A stretch of 64,000 nt of DNA from Rhodobacter capsulatus (GTDB lineage Bacteria > Pseudomonadota > Alphaproteobacteria > Rhodobacterales > Rhodobacteraceae): contig NZ_QKZO01000001.1 in assembly GCF_003254295.1 (NCBI RefSeq), positions 124,001 through 188,000 of the forward strand, written 5' to 3'. Of the stretch, positions 37,514 to 45,594 are shown in pieces (position 1 is the first letter of the stretch; each line of letters starts with the position of its first letter). The notes under the pieces were generated by a model. The model saw only the letters and a program-made list of their open reading frames with translations. It searched no databases and was not told the DNA's origin. The position numbers were made by a program, and so were the translations under genes.

Positions 37514-37633
37514 ATGCAAGAACTCCTCGCCGACATTCGAACCTGGAAAGGCGGGATCCTCGGGTTCCTGCGCGCCGAAAAGTGCGACCCCGACGTCATC
37601 GAGCGCATCATGGCCGACGAGAAAAACCGGTAA
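37514..37633 (+). CDS. Possible 39-residue protein, unknown
   Basis: The short frame MQELLADIRTWKGGILGF... to DEKNR, then TAA, has plausible amphipathic composition and codon use. No clear ribosome-binding site precedes it. It could be the tail of a broken gene, because the same frame stays open upstream past 37470 (GRLATFTDRGIEC). I do not recognise the family. It lies at the island's left edge beside a methylase scrap. Confidence 0.3.
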   Translation: MQELLADIRTWKGGILGFLRAEKCDPDVIERIMADEKNR

Positions 37634-37659
37634 GTCCAGACGGCCCTCGGCGGAGGTTT

Positions 37660-37790
37660 ACGGGCGACCTTGTGCTGGACCCGTTTGTGGCAGCGGTTCG
37701 ACCCTGGTGGCCGCGCAGCGGACCGGGCGTGGCTGGACCGGGATCGAGCTGCACAACGGCCAACGGCTCATACAGGCGTCAGGGGTGTGA
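37660..37790 (+). pseudogene. DNA methyltransferase C-terminal scrap, frameshifted
   Basis: TGDLVLDPF (37660-37686) is followed, in a different frame, by GSGSTLVAAQRTGRGWTGIEL. Together they rebuild the SAM-binding block DPF(C/V)GSGSTLVAA...WxGIEL of N6/N4 DNA methylases. A one-base deletion near 37687 explains the break. No target-recognition or catalytic DPPY-type part is seen, so it is a remnant marking the start of the island. Confidence 0.65.
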
Positions 37791-37802
37791 GCGCCTGCCA
37801 AT

Positions 37803-38114
37803 TCAGTCGCGAAAATCTTCCCTGAGCCTGTCGATCTGATGCATGCGCTCATGCAGGATCGCGACGATACCGATATCGCCGTCGGACAGTCGGCGCCAAT
37901 AGACGACGTGATGCTCGTAGCGAAAGAAGAATCCTTCGACGCCGAACTCTGCCGGGATAGGCTTCGAGGCAACGCCATGGGCCTCGATCCGTTCGAACGC
38001 TTCAAACATGCCGGTGATGTCGCAATCAGCTTGGACTTCGCCCCATCGGTCGCGCGTATAGCGGTAGATGTCATCGAGGCAGAGTGAGGCCGCCTCCTGA
38101 ACCCGGATCGCCAT
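37803..38114 (-). CDS. ParE/RelE-family toxin
   Basis: The 103-residue protein fits the RelE/ParE fold: IYRYTRDRWGEVQADCDITGMF in the helical hairpin and FRYEHHVVYWRRL in the beta sheet, ending in HERMHQIDRLREDF. ParE toxins poison gyrase and RelE toxins cut mRNA; ParE type is favoured by the antitoxin partner and this C-terminus. It starts four bases after the stop of the antitoxin gene, the usual antitoxin-first order. It probably stabilises the island. Confidence 0.87.
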   Translation of the reverse strand: MAIRVQEAASLCLDDIYRYTRDRWGEVQADCDITGMFEAFERIEAHGVASKPIPAEFGVEGFFFRYEHHVVYWRRLSDGDIGIVAILHERMHQIDRLREDFRD

Positions 38115-38118
38115 TTGG

Positions 38119-38373
38119 TCAGGCCCGGTTGCGAGCGATGACTTCGGCGGCCGTCAGCGGCTTGTAGCTGGTCTCGGGCGCGGCGAAGGCGCGGGTCAAT
38201 TCGGCTTTCAACCGGTCGAAAGCCTCCTGCTCGGCCCGCTCCTTGTCTCGCCGGATCAGGTCGCGCACGTATTCGCTGATGTTCTCGTAGGAGCCGTTTT
38301 CGCCGACGTTGGCCGCAACGAAGTCGCTGAGCGCGCCGCTGAGGCGGACGGTCATGGTCGTGGTGCGGGACAT
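38119..38373 (-). CDS. ParD-like ribbon-helix-helix antitoxin
   Basis: The 84-residue protein begins with a ribbon-helix-helix domain (MTVRLSGALSDFVAANVGE) and continues with YENISEYVRDLIRRDKERAE, the ParD hallmark. The C-terminal half should wrap the toxin. It is the first gene of the pair and probably represses the operon. The AT-rich region upstream (38395-38425) contains GTGTA...TACAC, a likely operator. Confidence 0.88.
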   Translation of the reverse strand: MSRTTTMTVRLSGALSDFVAANVGENGSYENISEYVRDLIRRDKERAEQEAFDRLKAELTRAFAAPETSYKPLTAAEVIARNRA

Positions 38374-38394
38374 GGCAGGCTCCTGCGGCGTGGC

Positions 38395-38425
38395 GTGTAT
38401 TCAATATAACCAAAAAATACTACAC
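38395..38425. promoter_or_regulatory. AT-rich promoter/operator of the toxin-antitoxin pair
   Basis: GTGTA (38395-38399) and TACAC (38421-38425) flank an A/T-rich core just upstream of the antitoxin ATG. This is the only strongly AT-rich stretch nearby. The size suits a ribbon-helix-helix operator overlapping the -10 region. Confidence 0.45.
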
Positions 38426-38485
38426 ATCAAGTCTGGCGGCGGTGGACCAATTTGGACTCCCCGCCGCCTCTGTGGCGGCTTGACC

Positions 38486-38788
38486 TTACTCGGCATCCGC
38501 GTCGTCGTGCCGATCAGCCAGCAGCAGGACCATGTGGAACACGATATCCGAGTGCCTGGCCAGTGCGATCAGATGCTCGCCGCTCGGCCCACGCTCGCCC
38601 GCGATCCAGTACTTCACGGTCCGCTCGCTGGCACCCGTCCACCGCATCGCCGTCTTGACGGCTCGATGCGTCAGACCGAGTTCGTCCCGAAGCGCAGCGG
38701 CAATGGCGGCCCGGTAGTTGGCTAGATCGGCTTCAAGGTGCACATTTGTGCCCGTTTTCGGCACAAATGTGCCCGTCTTGATCCGCAT
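38486..38788 (-). CDS. Small helix-turn-helix DNA-binding protein
   Basis: The 100-residue protein has an HTH-like core: GLTHRAVKTAMRWTGASERT and then VKYWIAGERGPSGEHLIALA, the pattern of phage or island regulators that bind in tandem. AAGGAGG precedes the ATG. The first codons of the gene carry two mirrored GCACA..TGTGC dyads, a likely autoregulatory operator. It is divergent from the recombinase operon, so it may control excision or integration. Family name not certain. Confidence 0.75.
   Translation of the reverse strand: MRIKTGTFVPKTGTNVHLEADLANYRAAIAAALRDELGLTHRAVKTAMRWTGASERTVKYWIAGERGPSGEHLIALARHSDIVFHMVLLLADRHDDADAE
38740..38772. promoter_or_regulatory. Twin inverted repeat within the start of the HTH gene
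   Basis: GCACATTTGTGCC (38740-38752) and GGCACAAATGTGC (38760-38772) are exact reverse complements, and each is itself a near-palindrome (GCACA-TTTGTGC type). They lie in codons 6-17 of the HTH gene and about 140 bases upstream of the divergent recombinase start. Confidence 0.55.
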
Positions 38789-38912
38789 CTCTGCGTCCTC
38801 CTTCGATAATACTCCGGGAAGGACATGAAAAGCGGCAGTTCGTATTTGCGCCCAACCTGCGGCAGAGGGCCATTAGCTCGAAGCAGCCCACATGATTTCT
38901 TGGGAGGCGAGC

Positions 38913-40490
38913 GTGGCTCGAGGAAAAGCACCATTATCCGAAGGAGAAACCGAGCCGTCCAAGCAATTGCCGGCTGCGGAGTACGTCCGGATGTCGACCG
39001 AGCATCAACAGTATTCAACCCAAAACCAGGCGCAGACTATCCGCGAATACGCCGAACACCGCGGCATCAGGATTGTCAAAACCTATTCGGATGAGGCAAA
39101 AAGTGGCCTGATCATCGGCGGCAGGATGGCATTGCAGCAGATGATCGCCGATGTCGAATCCGGCGAAGCCGAATTCAGCGTGATTCTGGTCTATGACGTC
39201 ACCCGCTGGGGGCGCTTTCAAGACACGGACGAATCAGCCTATTACGAGTATCGCTGCCGGAAGGCGGGAATGCAGGTCGCCTATTGCGCGGAACAGTTCG
39301 AGAACGATGGTTCTCCGACTTCCACCATCGTGAAAAGTGTCAAGCGCGCGATGGCGGGCGAATACAGCCGTGAGCTTTCCGTGAAAGTCTTCGCGGGCCA
39401 ATGCCGTCTTATTGAGCTCGGCTATCGTCAGGGCGGCCCGGCGGGCTTTGGATTGCGTCGTGCCCTGCTCAATGAACGGGGCGAAGTGAAAACCGAACTG
39501 AAGCGCGGTGAACACAAGAGCCTTCAGACTGATCGCGTCGTCCTGGTTCCCGGACCAGACGGGGAGGTCCGGACGGTGCGCTGGATCTACAGCCAATTTC
39601 TGAAGAAGGGCCTGTCGGAAAGCGAAATTGCGGCAGAACTGAATGAACGCAGCATCCTCACCGATCTTGGGCGGACCTGGACCCGCGCGACCGTCCATCA
39701 GATCCTGACCAATGAGAAATACATCGGCAACAACGTCTACAACCGGCGCTCATTCAAACTGAAGCGCAAGCGGGTCGCCAACGGCCCGGAGATGTGGATC
39801 CGTTCGGACGGCGCCTTCGATGCCATCGTCGAGCCGAAACAGTTTCAGAAGGCCCAGGCCATCATCGCGGCGCGCAACCGTCGCTTCTCGGATGAAGAGA
39901 TGCTGGAGCGCCTTATCCGGTTGCTCCAGCGTCATGGTTACATTTCCGGGCTGGTGATCGACGAAGCAGATGGGATGCCGTCCAGCGGCGCCTATGCCCA
40001 TCGCTTCGGCAGCCTGCTCAGGGCTTACTCCCTTGTCGGGTTCACCCCGGATCGCGACTATCGCTACATCGAAGCCAACCGCCTGTTGCGGCAATTTCAC
40101 GGCGACGAGATTGAGCGCGTGATCCACGACATCACCCGGCTTGGCGGTGCTGTGATCAGGAACCCTGCGACGGACATGCTGACCATCAACAGCGAATTCA
40201 CGGCATCCGTCGTCGTCGCCCGCTGTCGCGAAACGTCCTCAGGCGGCTTGCGCTGGAAGATCCGCTTCGACACCGGCCTCGCGCCCGATATCACCATCGC
40301 CATCAGGATGAATCGCACGAACACTGATGCGCTCGATTACTACCTGCTGCCCCAATTCGAGATGCGGAGCAAACCTCTGGGGCTTGCAGAGGAGAATGGC
40401 CTGATGCTGGACGCCTTCCGTTTTGAAACGTTGGACTTCTTCTTCGACATGGCCCGGCGCGTTACCGTTTCCGAGGTGACACCATGGTGA
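38913..40490 (+). CDS. Large serine recombinase
   Basis: The 525-residue protein has the catalytic serine at S28 in EYVRMSTEHQQ, the active-site arginine region VYDVTRWGR, and the recombinase domain (GYRQGGPAGFGLRR, then HQILTNEKYIGNNVYNR). A C-terminal part of about 200 residues follows that lacks an obvious zinc-ribbon cysteine set. A GTG at 38913 is preceded by GGGAGG; the ATG at 38892 has no such site, so GTG is preferred. Its last seven bases overlap the next gene. It probably integrates or excises the element that carries it. The att sites are not identified. Confidence 0.9.
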   Translation: MARGKAPLSEGETEPSKQLPAAEYVRMSTEHQQYSTQNQAQTIREYAEHRGIRIVKTYSDEAKSGLIIGGRMALQQMIADVESGEAEFSVILVYDVTRWGRFQDTDESAYYEYRCRKAGMQVAYCAEQFENDGSPTSTIVKSVKRAMAGEYSRELSVKVFAGQCRLIELGYRQGGPAGFGLRRALLNERGEVKTELKRGEHKSLQTDRVVLVPGPDGEVRTVRWIYSQFLKKGLSESEIAAELNERSILTDLGRTWTRATVHQILTNEKYIGNNVYNRRSFKLKRKRVANGPEMWIRSDGAFDAIVEPKQFQKAQAIIAARNRRFSDEEMLERLIRLLQRHGYISGLVIDEADGMPSSGAYAHRFGSLLRAYSLVGFTPDRDYRYIEANRLLRQFHGDEIERVIHDITRLGGAVIRNPATDMLTINSEFTASVVVARCRETSSGGLRWKIRFDTGLAPDITIAIRMNRTNTDALDYYLLPQFEMRSKPLGLAEENGLMLDAFRFETLDFFFDMARRVTVSEVTPW

Positions 40491-41377
40491 GCGATATCGA
40501 AACCCACGACAAGGTGCAGATTATCCCAATTGCGGCCATCACCATTGAAAATCCACGCGAACGATCTGAAAAGACCTTCCGTGCACTGGTGGACAGTATC
40601 GGCAAGGTGGGGCTGAAGAAGCCGATCACCGTCGCGCGGGATGACACGGCGCCAGGGGATGCCTATCGGCTGGTCTGCGGTCAGGGGCGGATGGAGGCCT
40701 ATGTTGCACTTGGCGAAACCCACATCCCGGCCGTCGTCGTGGACGCGAACGAGGTCGAACGACTTCTGCGTAGCGTGATCGAGAACATCGCCCGTCGTCA
40801 GCAGCGACCTCTCGAGTTGCTGCAGGATATCGCCATCCTGCGGGACCGAGGATATTCGGACCACGACATCGCCGAGAAAACCGGATTGTCATGGTCGTAC
40901 GTTCACGAAATTGGCGAGTTGATCGCCAACGGCGAGGAACGACTGCTGATCGCGGTCGAGACCGGTCAGATGCCCCTCAGTGTCGCACTGTATATCACCC
41001 GGGCGGAAGAGAAGGATGTGCAGAAGGCGCTGGAGGCAGCCTATGCTTCCGGTGAGTTGCGGGGCAAGAAGCTTCTGGAAGCTCGGCGGCTGGTGGAACT
41101 GCGCCACCGGCATGGCAAGAGAAAAGGTGCCACGCGCACAAAGCGATCTGGGGGGCGGATGACATCGGCGGCGCTCGTCCGGGCCTATCGTATCGAGGCG
41201 GAACGCCAGCAGGACATGATCCGCAGGGCCCAGTCGACGCGCGGCAACCTGCTGTTTCTCGACGCGGCGTTTCAGTCCCTGCTCAAGGATGAGAACTTCC
41301 TCACCTTGCTCCGTGCCGAGGGGCTGGATTCTCTGCCGAGCATGGTGGTCGAAGGTCTCAAGGAACCTCGGACATGA
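40484..41377 (+). CDS. ParB/RepB-like protein 1
   Basis: The 297-residue protein opens with a ParB N-terminal fold: IPIAAITIENPRER, LVDSIGKVGLKKPITV, then the phosphate-binding LVCGQGRMEAYVALGE and the ENIARRQQRPLE block. An HTH follows (YSDHDIAEKTGLSWSYVHEI). ParB proteins bind DNA and use CTP. Here there is no ParA or replication gene nearby. It overlaps the recombinase by seven bases and the next ParB-like gene by four, so the three are translated as one unit. A regulatory or recombination-accessory role is more likely than plasmid partition. Confidence 0.87.
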   Translation: MVSDIETHDKVQIIPIAAITIENPRERSEKTFRALVDSIGKVGLKKPITVARDDTAPGDAYRLVCGQGRMEAYVALGETHIPAVVVDANEVERLLRSVIENIARRQQRPLELLQDIAILRDRGYSDHDIAEKTGLSWSYVHEIGELIANGEERLLIAVETGQMPLSVALYITRAEEKDVQKALEAAYASGELRGKKLLEARRLVELRHRHGKRKGATRTKRSGGRMTSAALVRAYRIEAERQQDMIRRAQSTRGNLLFLDAAFQSLLKDENFLTLLRAEGLDSLPSMVVEGLKEPRT

Positions 41378-42309
41378 CACAGATGCGCAAAACGCCCCCT
41401 CCCAGGGGGCCGGGCTTCGAGCCAACCCTGCGTCATATCCCAATCGCCGCCATTCTGCCGGTGAAGCAACTGCCGACCGCGGTTGCCAAGGGCCGGAAAT
41501 ATGCGCAGATCGCCGCATCGATCCGCGAGGCCGGCTTGATCGAACCGCTCGTGGTCGCACGTGCTCCTGGCTTGGAAGGAACGTTCATCCTGCTCGATGG
41601 TCATGTCCGTCTGCATGTCTTGAAGGAGATGGGCACCGACGCCATCACCTGCCTGGTCGCGACCGACGACGAGTCCTTCACCTACAACAAACGCATCAGT
41701 CGCCTTGCAACGATCCAAGAACACAAGATGATCTTGCGCGCCATTGATCGTGGCGTTCCAGAGGCCCGTATCGCTGCGGCGTTGAATGTGGATGTGGCGC
41801 TGATCCGGCGAAAGCGAACATTGTTGAACGGCATCTGCCCCGAGGCAGCCGAACTCCTGAAGGACAAGCATTGCCCGGTCAATAGTTTCCGGTCCCTGCG
41901 CAAGATGAAGCCCTTGCGGCAGATTCAAGCGGCCGAACTTATGATCGCAGCGAAGAATTACACGGTGGCCTATGCCGAGGCCATCCTCGCCGCGACGGAT
42001 GCCGAAGACCTTGTCGATCCGGCAATGAGGAAAGAGACTCCGGGTGTCACGCGAGAACAGGCTGAGCGGATGAAGACCGAGATGGCCAGCTTGCAAAAGA
42101 ACATCAAGCTGATCGAGGGGACGCTTGGCCCCGATCATCTACGTTTGGTTGTCGCAGGCCGCTACGTCGAACGCCTGCTCACGAATGACCGGATCAATCG
42201 CTATCTCGAAAAGAACCACGGAGACATCCTCGACGAATTTAGTCGAATCGTGGCGGGCCTGTCTCGACCGGCGCCGTCTTCGGACGGGCCAGACGAGGTG
42301 GAAGAATAA
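41374..42309 (+). CDS. ParB/RepB-like protein 2 (RepB C-terminal domain)
   Basis: The 311-residue protein has a ParB-type N-terminus (HIPIAAILPVKQLPTA, IAASIREAGLIEPLVVA, LLDGHVRLHVLKEMG) and an HTH near 130 (RGVPEARIAAALNVDVALIR). A RepB-plasmid-partition-type C-terminal half follows, with YTVAYAEAILAATDAEDLV. It differs strongly in sequence from its neighbour, so they are not recent copies. It overlaps that gene by ATGA. The recombinase-ParB-ParB order has been seen in Alphaproteobacteria, but I know of no defined function. Confidence 0.87.
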   Translation: MTQMRKTPPPRGPGFEPTLRHIPIAAILPVKQLPTAVAKGRKYAQIAASIREAGLIEPLVVARAPGLEGTFILLDGHVRLHVLKEMGTDAITCLVATDDESFTYNKRISRLATIQEHKMILRAIDRGVPEARIAAALNVDVALIRRKRTLLNGICPEAAELLKDKHCPVNSFRSLRKMKPLRQIQAAELMIAAKNYTVAYAEAILAATDAEDLVDPAMRKETPGVTREQAERMKTEMASLQKNIKLIEGTLGPDHLRLVVAGRYVERLLTNDRINRYLEKNHGDILDEFSRIVAGLSRPAPSSDGPDEVEE

Positions 42310-42829
42310 CGAATTCAGAAACTTGCTGACGATGGGGACCCGGACCCAGATCAAGCGCGGGGACCGCGGGAGACGCCGGACTGTGGGCCGGATCAAGCCC
42401 GGCGGTGGGGATGGCGGCGAACCCGCTCGGAGCCCACCAAGGTCGGCGGACATAACGTCGGCCACGCAGGTATTCTTTGCGATGACTATCTGCGATGTTT
42501 GACGGGCGCGCTGCATTCAGCCGGCCATTGGGGGCCGGTTGGATTGCCAGCGCGCCCGCGCGTGATTTCTTATTGGTTTGCGCAAACATGGTTGCGGCTC
42601 ATGGTGGCGACGGCGAATTGTACTCTGCAATGATAAACAATGCGTTAGCGTCACAGGTTCCCATTGCCGTTTCGCGGCATAGGGCCAAGGCTGCGTGACG
42701 CCCCCGCCGAGACTACCGGACGGATGTGCGTGCAGGTGGATATCGTCGCAGCGGGTCATCGCAGAGAGCTTTTCGATGCCCGTACCATCCGGATCGAAGT
42801 ACGGCGACGCCACCGTGAGGAGCGGCGCG
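42310..42829. other. Region without recognisable genes behind the ParB pair
   Basis: Open frames here are short and of mixed composition. One minus-strand stretch near 42700-42830 (VASPYFDPDGTGIEKLSAMT) looks protein-like but matches nothing I know and has no start. It may be debris between the recombinase unit and the prophage scraps. It could also hold the attachment site. Confidence 0.4.
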
Positions 42830-42988
42830 TCATGTATGGCCCAGCAGTTCCGAGGCGATCAGCGGCTGTTCGGAGCCGAGCGTGGCGCTGGCAAACGGCA
42901 CCGTGCGGTAGCCGGTGGCGGGCGCGGTGCCATAAACGGATTCGAACGCAAGCGCCATCTGCGCCCGCGCCCCATGGGCTCGTGCCAT
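42830..42988 (-). pseudogene. Phage tail tube protein, N-terminal 52 residues
   Basis: The ATG at 42988 has TAGGAGA upstream and opens MARAHGARAQMALAFESVYG, then PFASATLGSEQPLIASELLG, the start of a tail tube protein known from Rhodobacter-type prophages. It ends with TGA at 42830, where relatives continue for over 200 residues. The rest is missing, so it is broken. Confidence 0.6.
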
Positions 42989-43011
42989 CTTGTTCTCCTA
43001 AGTGGGTAGGG

Positions 43012-43431
43012 TCAGGCCAGCGGATCGGCCGTGGAATAGTGCAGAATGACCGGGATCACCGCCGCCTTCAGGCTGGCAGCACCCTCGACCGGCAGATCGA
43101 CGGGCCGTGGCGCTTCCGCCTCGACCCAGTCGCAGAGGCCGCCCAGCGTGCGGTCAGCGGCAAGCGCCGCGCCGATGCTGGCGCAGAGAGTGTCGAAGGC
43201 GGCATCACGCGTGGCGCCCTGCAAGACAGCCTCGATCTCGGCCCGGTGTTGGTAGTGGTAACGCAGGGGCGAGAGCGTCACCTCGGGCTCGCCCGGCTCG
43301 CCGTCGCGCAGGATCAGGAGGCCAGCGGCAGGCACTCGTTCGGGAAGCACGTCACCGCGCAGGGTGGTGGCGGGCAACGCCGAAAGCCGCGTGTACAGCG
43401 CGATGAGGATTGTTTCTCGGGGGGTGGGCAT
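43012..43431 (-). CDS. Phage tail-associated protein (minor, unknown role)
   Basis: The 139-residue protein (MPTPRETILIALYTRL...) resembles small genes just upstream of tail tube genes in Mu-like and GTA-like prophages, sometimes mislabelled acyl-CoA transferase. The segment TLSPLRYHYQHRAEIEAVLQ is typical. It lies 23 bases before the truncated tail-tube gene, in the normal phage order. It is intact, but probably useless without the rest of the tail module. The name is tentative. Confidence 0.6.
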   Translation of the reverse strand: MPTPRETILIALYTRLSALPATTLRGDVLPERVPAAGLLILRDGEPGEPEVTLSPLRYHYQHRAEIEAVLQGATRDAAFDTLCASIGAALAADRTLGGLCDWVEAEAPRPVDLPVEGAASLKAAVIPVILHYSTADPLA

Positions 43432-43501
43432 GGCTGTACTCGGGCCGTTCTTGCAAAATTAGTGCTTTGCGGCTATATAGCTTCCAAGACATGATGATCG
43501 C

Positions 43502-43846
43502 ATGCCGTGGGCGGTTTCGTTTGCCGAGGAGTTCGAACCGGAGTTCGACGCACTCCCACCGGAGGTTCAAGACGCGATTCTGGCCCGCGCACTCCTTCTG
43601 GAACGCGAGGGGCCGACACTCGGACGACCGCATGCCGACACCCTGACCGGGTCGAAGCATGCGAACATGAAGGAACTGCGCCGTAACGCTGCTGACGGCG
43701 TATGGCGCATCGCATTCGATCCCGACCGGCAGGCGATCCTGCTTATCGGCGGGGACAAGTCGGGCGTGAGCGAGAAGCGCTTCTACAAGCAGCTGATCGC
43801 GCGGGCCGATGAGCGGTTCGACCGCCATCTGGCGGAACGGAAAGGA
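43502..43846 (+). pseudogene. HigB/Gp49-type toxin domain, partner and stop lost
   Basis: MPWAVSFAEEFEPEFDALPP, then LTGSKHANMKELRRNAADGV and AFDPDRQAILLIGGDKSGVS, ending in EKRFYKQLIARADERFDRHLAE, is a full HigB-type (RelE superfamily, Gp49-like) toxin of about 115 residues. Normally the antitoxin gene follows within a few bases. Here the frame runs on through reversed prophage DNA to 44755, giving a 417-residue chimeric frame with no antitoxin. Whether the fused product is toxic is unclear. Confidence 0.65.
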
Positions 43847-44362
43847 TGTAGGCGACTTCGCCGCGACCTGGTCGAGGATCAGGCGGCGGGATTCATCGAC
43901 GCTGACCCCACGCTTCACCAGGTCCTCGGCGAAGCTGCGCTCGAGGTTCAGACGGCCCGCCAGATCGTAGATGGTCGAGACGCGGTCGCGTTCAGCCTCG
44001 CGGGCGCGGGTGGCGATGGCCTCGCTGTCGGGTGCGCCGGTCGGTTCGGTGTTCGCCGGAGCCGCGACGGGCGGCTGACGGGTCTCGGTGCTGGCGGGGA
44101 CATCCCCGGCCACGATGGTCGTGTTCTCAGGCATGGATGCCTCCTTTTGCATGCGGGTGTCGACGATCTCGACGGGATAGCTGGCCTGATCCGCGGCGCG
44201 GACCTGCGCGCGGGGATCGGCGGGGACGGTCACGAAGCTGACCTCGAGCGGGGTCCAGCGTTCGACGATGCGCTGCTCGACCTCGCCCTTCGCGGCGGGC
44301 TCGACCATCCGCCGCGAAGGTGTCGCGGGCGTCATCCGCGAAATGATCGCACCGCGCGACAT
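43835..44362 (-). pseudogene. Prophage head maturation protease fragment (ClpP-like C-terminal part)
   Basis: The minus-strand translation has ERWTPLEVSFVTVPADPRAQ, then a low-complexity Pro/Thr region and YDLAGRLNLERSFAEDLVKR and GVSVDESRRLILDQVAA. This is the C-terminal region of phage Clp-type head proteases. The N-terminal protease domain is absent and the end is cut by the toxin gene. About 175 residues remain. Confidence 0.55.
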
Positions 44363-44374
44363 GGAGGCCGCCGC

Positions 44375-44755
44375 ATGACCCGAAGCAATGACACGATCCG
44401 CGTTCTGATCCCCCTGAAGCTGCGCAAGAAGAACGGGCGACCCAAGATCATGCCGCCCGCCGATTACAGCCCGAGCGAGGATCAGACGCAGGACCCGCAC
44501 ATCCTGCGCGCCATCGGCAGGGCATGGGGATGGCGGCGGCGCATGGAGGCAGGCGAGTTCGCCACAATCCAGGAACTGGCCGAGGCCGTCGGTCTGGCCG
44601 AACGCCATGTCAGCCGCCAGCTACGCCTCGCTTATTTGGCGCCGGAGGTGCTGAAGCGCCTGACCTGCGGCCGCGAGGCATCGGCGGTCAGTCTTTACGA
44701 CCTGTGCTTTCTGGCCGGGGAGACATGGCAAGAGCAGGCTGCGAGGGTCTTCTAG
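44375..44755 (+). CDS. Phage-associated small HTH-like protein
   Basis: The 126-residue product (MTRSNDTIRVLIPLKLRKKN...) carries TIQELAEAVGLAERHVSRQL and then RLAYLAPEVLKRLTCGRE, an HTH followed by the conserved tail seen in small proteins that accompany recombinases in alphaproteobacterial prophages. It starts at the ATG at 44375. Its TAG stop lies in the CTAG target duplication of the insertion sequence. It shares a frame with the toxin domain upstream, so a long fusion is formally possible, but a separate start is more likely. The function may be regulatory. Confidence 0.65.
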   Translation: MTRSNDTIRVLIPLKLRKKNGRPKIMPPADYSPSEDQTQDPHILRAIGRAWGWRRRMEAGEFATIQELAEAVGLAERHVSRQLRLAYLAPEVLKRLTCGREASAVSLYDLCFLAGETWQEQAARVF

Positions 44756-45594
44756 GTTCCAGACTCATTGAGTTTCACAGCCAGAACAAGACGGTTGCGG
44801 CGAGCATTATTGCAGAGAAGAAGGTTTCCGGGCAGCGGTCGTATCGGGTGGCGACGCGCCGCCAATCCTTCAGGCGGCCGAACATGATCTCGATGCGGTT
44901 GCGCCGTTTGTAGCGCCGCTTGTCGTATTTGACGGCTTTCTTGCGGGACTTCCGGCCGGGGATGCAAACCTTTATCCCCTTGTCTTTCAACGCTTCTCTG
45001 AACCAGTCAGCGTCGTAGCCCCTGTCGGCCAAAAGCCACCCTGCCTTTGGCAGGCTGCCCAGCAGCGCCGCGGCGCCAGTGTAATCGCTCACTGGACCGG
45101 CCGACATGAAGAACCCGATCGGGCGCCCTTTCGCATCGGCAACGGCGTGCAGTTTGGTGTTCATGCCACCTTTGGTGCGCCCGATCTGGCGCCCGCGCCC
45201 CCCTTTTTCACCCCAAGGCTTGATGCCGTGCGGTGTGCCTTGAGATAGGTTGCGTCGATCATGATCGTCTTGTGTTCGGCGCGCTCAGTGGCCAAGCCGA
45301 CCATGATCCGGGCGAAGACACCGTTGTCGCTCCAGCGCTTCCAACGGTTGTAGAGGGTCTTCGCCGGGCCGTATTCCTTTGGCGCGTCGCACCAGCGCAA
45401 CCCATTGCGATTGATGAAAATTATGCCACTGAGGACGCGACGATCATCGACTCGAGGTTTGCCATGGCTCTTGGGAAAGAACGGCTTCAGGCGCTCCATC
45501 TGCGCCTCGGTCAGCCAGTAAAGATTGCTCATCGATCAGGTCTCCTTGCGGTCCCTGAATCACGCCAAACGAACGAAATCAATGGGTCTGGACC
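44756..45594. mobile_element. IS5-family (IS427-group-like) insertion sequence, complete
   Basis: The element is 839 bp. Its ends are inverted repeats: GTTCCAGACTCATTGAG at 44756, and GGTCCAGACCCATTGA read inward from 45594. CTAG is present on both sides (44752-44755 and 45595-45598) as a target duplication. Size, ends and duplication fit the IS427 group. It carries a two-frame transposase and seems intact and recent. Confidence 0.9.
44775..45532 (-). CDS. IS5-family transposase in two frames
   Basis: The first frame (45532 to 45161) gives 123 residues (MSNLYWLTEAQMERLKPFFP), including the DDE aspartate in IMIDATYLKAH. The second (45164 to 44775) gives NTKLHAVADAKGRPIGFF, the second Asp in LLADRGYDADWF, and the glutamate region RRYKRRNRIEIMFGRLKDWR. 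Both together make one DDE transposase of about 250 residues. They are joined by a likely -1 frameshift at the run GAAAAAGGGGGG in the minus strand, normal for this IS group. All three acidic residues are present, so it may be active. Confidence 0.9.

Noticed and set aside
38913-42309. A repABC-type plasmid replicon
   Set aside because: Two RepB/ParB-like genes are present, but there is no RepA/ParA ATPase and no RepC initiator. The upstream partner is a serine recombinase.
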